A stretch of 64,000 nt of DNA from Dioscorea cayenensis subsp. rotundata (Eukaryota; Streptophyta; Magnoliopsida; Dioscoreales; Dioscoreaceae). The notes under the pieces were generated by a model. It searched no databases. It was given only the letters and a program-made list of their open reading frames with translations, and was not told the DNA's origin. Numbering within the stretch: the first letter of the stretch is position 1; each line of letters opens with the position of its first letter. Both the position numbers and the translations under genes were made by a program. Where the stretch lies: NCBI RefSeq assembly GCF_009730915.1, contig NC_052487.1, positions 3,311,928 through 3,375,927 on the forward strand. Direction: 5' to 3'. Shown piece after piece: positions 57,255 to 64,000 of the stretch.

Positions 57255-58893
57255 TACAGCTCATAAAAATACCAAAAACAACATGACATTTTCAAAATAT
57301 TATTTTGTCAACCCAAACTCTAATTCCCCAATTCAAAGCCTGTTTCCTTTGTTAACATTAAACACTCTTATTATTTTAAAATTTTGGTAAGAATTTTTAA
57401 TTCTCGATTGTTATATTTTTTTTTTTCTAAGCGGTAGAAAGTGGAAAACAAGTAATTTATAAAATAAATATATAATAATAATAATATACAAAATTAACAA
57501 GTAAAAAAAATATATTGCGTCAAAGACCTCTTCTATTAGACCCAAATGACACCCAAAGTCTTGTGCGTAGAGTATTTGTATTTTACTATGAAGACAGATT
57601 TGAATCACAACTTGCTTAAAATAGAGATGGATATGGGCTTAAAAATTGGACCAACTGGGCCCAACCTGGTCTATGATGCCAATCCGACGGCTTGAATAGG
57701 GCCAGTTAAATTTTAAAAATAATTAATTGTTAAAAACAATTAAATAATTATAAAGAAAATGAAAATCGGGTTTTAAAAAATATTTTTTAAAAAAATTAAA
57801 AATAATTCATTATAAAGAAGAACTTCAGACAACTTAAAATAACCTAAAAAATATGAAATAATTGCACTTAATTCGTTTATTTATGTAATCAAGTTGTTTG
57901 CACTAGAGCTGGTCTTAGTGAAAATGAGGCCCTAAACAAAAGTATATTTTTTTATTTATTTTTATTAAATAAGAAATTATAGGTCAATGATTAAATAAAA
58001 TTAATGTAATTTAATATTATCATAAATCAATTAAATAAGATAAGTCTTATATTTTAGAAAAAAATAATTAGGATTTTTCTAATATAAATAAAATAATAAT
58101 AAATAATTAATTAAATATAATTTTTAATAAAATCATGAATTGTGGAGTTCTTGTTTTTATGATATGATAAAATTTATTTATTCAATATTGTTAGAAATCA
58201 ATTGAATGAGATAGGTTTTTTTTTACCTTTTTAAAAAGGACGGGATTTTTAAGGTTTTATGGATAAAATAATAATGAATGAAAATTTTAAGTATAAATTA
58301 TTTTTTTTTTTAATGAAGCCTGAAAAAACATGAGGCTTTCGCCACAAGCCTTAGTTGCGAGTTGCCTGAAGCTAGCTCTAGGTCACATATCCTTTTGGAT
58401 GTAGAGGAATCAAAGTCCACGTAATTTTTTTATTTTAAATCGGGAGCTATCATCAATTTACTTATTCATGTGTATTAAATTTTGGTTTTTCTTTGGGCTC
58501 GAGGTTTGTTGTTGTAATTCATTATGTTATCAGATGTTATGGATGAAGAAAAAGTCACTAGGTTTTCAATTTCTCATTTTTGAGTTTTGTTATCAAACTT
58601 TTTAAGGATGAAAATTAAAGTTAATAAAATGACACCAAATTTAAAAAGATGGGACGAATATATATATATATATATATATACATGAATATGTCAACTGCGG
58701 ACATTTGCAAAACATCAGTAGTTGAGCACAGTACACATTAAGCGATTCAAATTAAAATACTGTACATCCTATTTTTTACTATACTACTATTCAGAAACAC
58801 AGTAATATTGTTTATGACACAATGTACAACTATTAAATTAACATATAAACATTCGTAGATTCAAAATCTACTTACGTTTATAGATGATCGATG

Positions 58894-58927
<34 letters not shown>

Positions 58928-59572
58928 GAAAAGTGATTTTTTTTTATAACCTGTTTTAATTTTAAATTTTTAGTCATATCATATAAAAAGCTATGGGTGG
59001 ATTTTTGATAGTTGGTCTGTTTTAACTTTTTTTGAAAAAATTTAAAAATAAAAATAAACAACTTGTTGGGTTGGATTGGCTAACCTGGTCAGAGTGACCT
59101 CGCGGGTTTGCCCATCAGGCCATTAGTTATTAATATCTCAATTTGTAACTGAGCTTGTTACGTGCAATCTAGTTACATGTTTAATTATGTTTTTTTCTTA
59201 GTGCGTGTTTCTTTTTAACTCAAGATAAAAATACATATGTGTTAAGACAGTAACTCTATATTTGTATATATCACTTTTGATAAATAGTTTATTCATATTT
59301 TATCAAATAAAAAAAATTATATTTATATATATATTAAAAAAATAGATTAACCATTTAAAATATATTAAATAATGTAAGTACAAATATAAGGGAAATCACC
59401 AAACAAAAGGAAGTCCAGATACTAATAGCAAAATTAAGGAATAATATAAAGACAAACATATAAATCTAAAAATAAAAAATAAATGAGGAAGAAGAAAACC
59501 AGTAAATCTTCTTCAATCTGTGTTGTGCAGCTGAACTTGTTGTCAGCACTCAGCAGGTGGTCTGAGAAGAAA
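57255..59572. other. Spacer before the FAP3-like gene
   Basis: No gene. A possible 479-bp inverted-repeat element lies at 57,903-58,381, and TA microsatellites occur at about 58,660-58,680 and 58,898-58,924. Confidence 0.4.
57903..58381. mobile_element. Possible MITE with CTAGAGC termini
   Basis: The left end CTAGAGCTGGTCTTAG and the inverted right end CTAGAGCTAGCTTCAG match at 12 of 16 positions. The interior is AT-rich and non-coding. I could not find a target duplication, so this is tentative. Confidence 0.35.
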
Positions 59573-61213
59573 ATGGTGAGCATGATTACATCTTCTTCTC
59601 CAACAGCACCACCACCCTCATACATTCCCAAATGCATCCCTAAAACTCCAAGCAATGTTCTTCACTCCCAATTCCTCCACAAGTTCCCATCAATCTCATC
59701 TTCACATCACCATCTCACCTATCTTGCTCACAAAAGGCTTCTTCCCCTTCTCACTCCTAAAGCTTCAGGTGTTCATTCAACCAATTTCATTTATTTTCAA
59801 CAAATACCCTTGAATTGAACTGTTTGTGTGTTTGTGTGTTTGTGTGTTTGCAGTTGGGAGTGCAGAGTACATTGTGGAGCCTGGGACTAGTGTGAGTTTC
59901 TCTAGGGAAATCAGAGTTCCTGGTTGCTCTGAGTCACTTGTCTTGCTTGGCACTGGTTTGTTGCTTTTCATCTTCATCTTCATCTTCCTTATATATATAT
60001 ATATATATATAGTTGTTTAATTAATGGATGTGACATGTAATTGATGTAATATATAGCTAGATGCAATGGTTGATTGTCTATTGATGTAAATTGTATGCTG
60101 GTTTTTCTTTGCAAATTCAATATTTCCGCATTGAAGATGAATTGCTCAGTATTATGTCACAGTTTTTATTAGTGGATTTTGACACTGTAATTGGTATAAT
60201 GTATAGCAGAATGCAATGCTTTCAATGCTTTGGCAGTGGAGATGTTTCACAGAATTAAACCATGTTATTTGTTTAATGGATTCGACATTGTAATTGATAT
60301 AATATATAGCAGATACAAATCATACAATGATTGATCCTCCCTTTGTGTGGATCATATGCTAAGTTTGCCATTGGTGATGTTTTGCTCAGTATTAAATCGC
60401 ATTATTTGATTAAAGGATTTGACACTGTACTTGTTATAATATATAGCAAAATGCAATGCTTGATTGTTTGTGTCAATATTTCAGCATTGTTGTTTATTGT
60501 AATACCATGTTGTTTAGCTAGAACTTCCTCATGATGCAGGATTCCGAGAGAAGATCTTTGCAATTATTGGTGTCAAGGTCTATGCTGCCGGATTTTATGT
60601 TGCTACCTCTATCGAAGAAAAGTTGGATTCTTGGAGAGGAAAACAAGCTTCTGAGATAGTAAAAGATTCGACATTGTTTACATCCATTTTTACAGGTGTT
60701 TTCAGTTGAATTCTGATATTTTGGTTGTAAATTGCAATCTTGATGTTGCTTCTTTCTTGAGCAGCACCATTGCAGAAATCACTGAAGATTGTTCTAGTAA
60801 GAGATGTTGATGGCAAGACATTCTGGAATGCTTTGAATGATGTCATCCTTCCTAGAATCAAAGAACCTTCATCTGCCGATGAATTTGCATTATCAACTTT
60901 TCGTGATACTTTTCAGAAGCGTGATTTGAAGAATGGAACTCTTATACTTCTGACTTGGGTAGAGCCATCGAAGATGTTGGTAAGAGCACTATTCATGATT
61001 TTGCAAACATATGAATGATTGTTTCTGATTGGAAACTTCTTTTTTCTTTTGAAGGTGTCTATCTCATCTGATGGTTTTCCTTTAAGCACCGATGCTGTTA
61101 TTGAATCTGAGAATGTCACCATGGCTCTCTTCGATGGATACTTTGGGGATTCTCCTGTTTCTCCTACTTTAAAGTCTTCGGTAGCCGATGGTATTGCTGT
61201 GTTACTTAACTGA
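59573..61213 (+). CDS. FAP3: Plastid fatty-acid-binding protein, chalcone-isomerase fold (FAP3-like)
   Basis: Five exons: 59573-59768, 59854-59955, 60540-60695, 60765-60979 and 61055-61213, in frame with GT/AG, giving 275 residues. The first about 65 residues are Ser/Pro/His-rich and fit a plastid transit peptide. The CHI-fold domain follows, with conserved [35 protein letters not shown] and the C-terminal [20 protein letters not shown] stretch. FAPs are non-catalytic relatives of chalcone isomerase that bind fatty acids in the plastid stroma. The choice of FAP3 over FAP1 is from memory. The frame also contains an upstream ATG at 59,483; 59,573 is preferred because it gives a better transit peptide. 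The stop is 208 bp from the stop of the convergent kinase gene. Confidence 0.9.
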
Positions 61214-61421
61214 GTTTTCCTCTAGGATAGTTTTCCATGAGCTTTTCATATTCAGTTTGGATGACAACAATGTGAAACTGCAACATTTAGCTGTAATGCA
61301 ACAGTTTGGCACTTATTTCTGCATGGTGATACAAAATTGATACCAAGGACTTAAAAGAGGAAATTAATAAGGATTACAATCACAAATTCACAATTATATA
61401 CAAAATTACAAATATGGTGCT
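61214..61421. other. Short convergent intergenic region
   Basis: 208 bp between two stop codons facing each other. It must hold both 3' UTRs, which may overlap. Confidence 0.6.
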
Positions 61422-62880
61422 TTAGGAAGCAGTGTTTGATTTATCAGATTTTATTTGCTCAAGCATCTTCACAACCTCAGACATGGTCGGTCGATTGCAA
61501 GGATCAGGCTCTAGGCACTTTTCTGCAATAATAAACATAGTCTTGACTTCATCGACAGGAAATGATACCAGGTTACTGTCAATTGCATATTCTTCTCTGT
61601 TTTCTACAGCTACTTCTTTAACCTGTTAACAGACAGAAGAATTGCAAAATTATTTGCTTTATCAATTTAAGGCTAATATTAGTTTATCATTTGGTTATAT
61701 TTCTGCTAATCATATAACTATCTGCTCTTTCATGCTGTGGGCAGAACATTCAATTGGAGCATCGGTAAAAAAAGAGTTATACCCAGGTAACTAGCTTTGT
61801 GCCATTTTCAATGAATGATTCATCTGTTGGTCTTTTGCCTGTTAGAAGTTCAAGCAAGACGACACCAAAGCTATAAACATCCCCTTTTGTTGTTGCTTTT
61901 CCCGTGTCAAAACATTCTGTGATCATCAACTAACAATAAGATTCAAATGTCATTAAGAAAACCATGAATTTCAGCAGACCAATCAGTTTGTTACCTGGAG
62001 GTAAATAACCAAATGTCCCTGCAACAATAGTTGAAACATGACTTCGATCCGGTCTTAGCAGTGTAGCCAATCCAAAATCCGATACTCTTGCCTCCATGTT
62101 CTGATCTAGCAGTATGTTGCTTGATTTTATATCCCTGTGAATTATATGCGGAATGCAGTCATGATGTAGGTAGGATAAGCCCCTTGCTGCACCAACTGCA
62201 ATTTTGTACCTCGTCGACCAATCTAGTACATTCTCTCCACTTAATTTCCCTGCATCATTACCTCCCTAATCAGGCATCATAGAAAACTTACAAAATTCAT
62301 AGGACATGCATAGATTAGATTTACCATGAAGCATTGCATCCAAACTTCCATTCGGCATGAGTTCATAGATAAGAAGATTATACTGAGCTGTCATACAGTA
62401 TCCATGAAGGACGACGATGTTCCTATGCTTTATGTCCCCCATTGCTTCCAGCTCTCTTTCAAACCCCCTATCTCTATCACTGCTGCCTTTGTTCAACTTC
62501 TTAACAGCAAATGCAGTGTTGTGATCTAATACTAATCGATAAACTGTGCCGTAGCCTCCAGAACCGATAATATCCTTGTTGGTTAGCTTCATCGTCTTCT
62601 TCATGAATGCTTTGGAAGTAAGTGACTGAGTTGCCGATGATCTGAAAACAACCATTTTCCCACCTGTTCACCAAACAAAACTCAAACTTGTATGATTATG
62701 ACGTCTTTGGAGAAGTTGCTTATTAGAAATATATATATATATATATATACCTGTCATGCTGTCTTCCATTACTCTGTGCTTTCTTGTCCATCTCTTGTAG
62801 AGAAGAACAGAGATGATGATCTTGGATACAATGAATGCAAGGCAACAAATTGTAATATAAAGAGCTACAAGATTTCCCAT
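61422..62880 (-). CDS. Small receptor-like Ser/Thr kinase without ectodomain (At1g78530-like)
   Basis: Five exons on the minus strand: 62880-62751, 62663-62325, 62249-61995, 61916-61783 and 61622-61422, in frame, giving 352 residues. Residues 5-27 ([20 protein letters not shown] onward) form a transmembrane or signal-anchor segment, then a basic stop-transfer (KRWTRKHR). The kinase domain is complete: glycine loop GSGGYGTVY at 77-85, catalytic Lys98, alpha-C Glu114, HRD at 194-196, DFG at 214-216 and a GTFGYLPPE activation segment end. It is an RD kinase and should be active. There is no extracellular domain, matching Arabidopsis At1g78530, from memory. A TA microsatellite sits in intron 1 directly at the donor. 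Confidence 0.94.
62728..62749. repeat. TA microsatellite at a splice donor
   Basis: About 11 AT repeats form the start of intron 1 of the kinase gene, so the donor GTATATAT is part of the repeat. Confidence 0.85.
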
Positions 62881-64000
62881 CTTTGTCTAAGGTTTGCTGC
62901 AGAAAAACCTTTGATCCGTGCCATTAACAACACATAAAAACAGAGTACTCTGTTTCTCACACTAACACAAACACATGAATTTGAAAATCCTCTGCTTCAC
63001 TTGCTTCATTGTGGTCTTGGATCATGTCTGAACACTTCTTCTTTGAAGGGTTGAAATTTTTTTGATTAAAGGACGGCATGTTAGGTTTAAAAAGTAAGAA
63101 CTCAACCAATCAAACATGTTGAATCATGTGAAGTATGAATTAAAAAACACTCTTTGTTCTTGTGTTGATTTGGTGAGCTGTCTAAGTGTCCTACTTTGTC
63201 TACCATTGCTTTTGTTTCCTTTCCCATTTGAGAGGAGCCTTCAGAAAAAGTTTTATCTTCTCTTGTGAACTTCATCTATGGCATGACATTGTTGACAGTG
63301 TTACACATGATGATGATTTGTACTTGTTTATAGTAATGTTCAGCTTGTGGTGATTAGTGCATTGTTTCACTTAATATGATTTTTTATCATTTACTATTTA
63401 TGGACACAAACTTCATGTGATAGGTTTAAATGTTTATTGGTTTGTGTCATGTGACAATCAAAATCAAAAGTAGTGTTTTGTTTTTTAAGTCTTTGATTCA
63501 CCGGTTTTTAGGAGTTATATATTCTAAACAAGTCTGAACGATGTATTAAAGCATAGACTTCTTTCGATCAGTGTTTTTCTTTATACAAGAATTTTTTTTA
63601 GTTATTGGAAGAGACAAATCCAAAATATGGGTTTTGTATTAGTTGAAAACGGTGATCACTCATAAAAATAAAAAATAAAAATCACAAATATCAATTAATT
63701 TTATAAAGTATTCTCATCATATAAATAGTTGATTATATAAGTATAGTTAATGTCATCAAGACATTAGAAAAATAGACAAGTATTCTTCTTAAATGTGAAA
63801 ATCAATCCATGTAAAAATATTTTCTTTATTCTCCAATATCATTTAAATTCCTAAAAAAAATTATTGAAAAAAATAATTTTCAAATATCAACCTTCATATC
63901 ATTAGTGTTTACCCATTGTTCATCAGGTGTCATGTAGGAAGAGCCTTAACCTCCACCCTCTAAGATCTTAATTGTTCCGCGTGTTAGTCCGTTCACATGG
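62881..64000. other. Upstream region of the kinase gene and spacer
   Basis: No gene was recognised. It is AT-rich beyond about 63,600. The promoter of the kinase gene should lie in the first few hundred bases. Confidence 0.4.

Noticed and set aside
59483-59572. Upstream in-frame ATG of the FAP3-like gene
   Set aside because: The added 30 residues spoil the transit peptide; the ATG at 59,573 is the better start, though the longer form cannot be excluded.
1-64000. CRISPR arrays, operons, rRNA genes or true tRNA genes
   Set aside because: None seen. The tRNA-like sequences are SINE heads, and the tandem arrays have no unique spacers of constant length.

Overview
This is nuclear DNA from a flowering plant. 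It is AT-rich, with long AT-rich spacers, intron-rich genes and plant-only families: YUCCA, DYW-type PPR, Mei2-like, X8/CBM43, plastid MSRB, group IIb WRKY, plastid CHI-fold FAP and a receptor-like kinase. The low GC makes a grass unlikely, but the sequence alone does not fix the order. All gene models were built by hand from reading-frame continuity, GT/AG splice sites and family knowledge; none was tested against transcripts.

Gene-rich left part (1-17,800): the first exon of an atypical bHLH regulator (minus, cut by the window edge); a four-exon YUCCA flavin monooxygenase of auxin synthesis (minus); an intronless PPR-DYW RNA editing factor (plus); a twelve-exon Mei2-like RNA-binding protein (plus); and a small secreted X8/CBM43 (Ole e 10-like) gene (minus). 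The X8 gene is intact except for one in-frame TAA.

Repeat-rich middle (17,800-44,500): no intact host gene was found. It holds a Copia element with 405-bp LTRs and a 5-bp target duplication (20,246-26,658), a TAA-flanked MITE (27,311-28,211), a 5'-truncated L1-type LINE (about 28,680-31,960, minus), a Mutator-like element with long terminal inverted repeats (33,604-36,926) that was itself hit by a hAT-type element (34,795-36,061), a probable 2.4-kb solo LTR (37,614-40,015), a tRNA-derived SINE, a TTA-flanked Harbinger-type MITE (41,207-41,748) and a broken duplicate of the X8 promoter and first exon (43,780-44,240). Many boundaries are supported by exact target-site duplications, and two by a paralogous empty site inside the window.

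Gene-rich right part (44,500-64,000): plastid methionine-R-sulfoxide reductase MSRB1 (plus), a long spacer, a group IIb WRKY factor with clustered W-boxes near its start (plus), a SINE with a 12-bp target duplication, a plastid fatty-acid-binding FAP3-like protein (plus) and, convergent to it with only 208 bp between stop codons, a small membrane receptor-like kinase (minus).

The genes form no operon-like pathway; they are an ordinary collinear plant gene set. The most notable observations are the single-stop X8 gene, the probable half-tRNA-Ile primer site of the Copia element, the hAT insertion inside the SWIM zinc-finger codons of the Mutator-like element, and the GCTACAGT/ACTGTAGC motif arrays shared by two unrelated LTRs.
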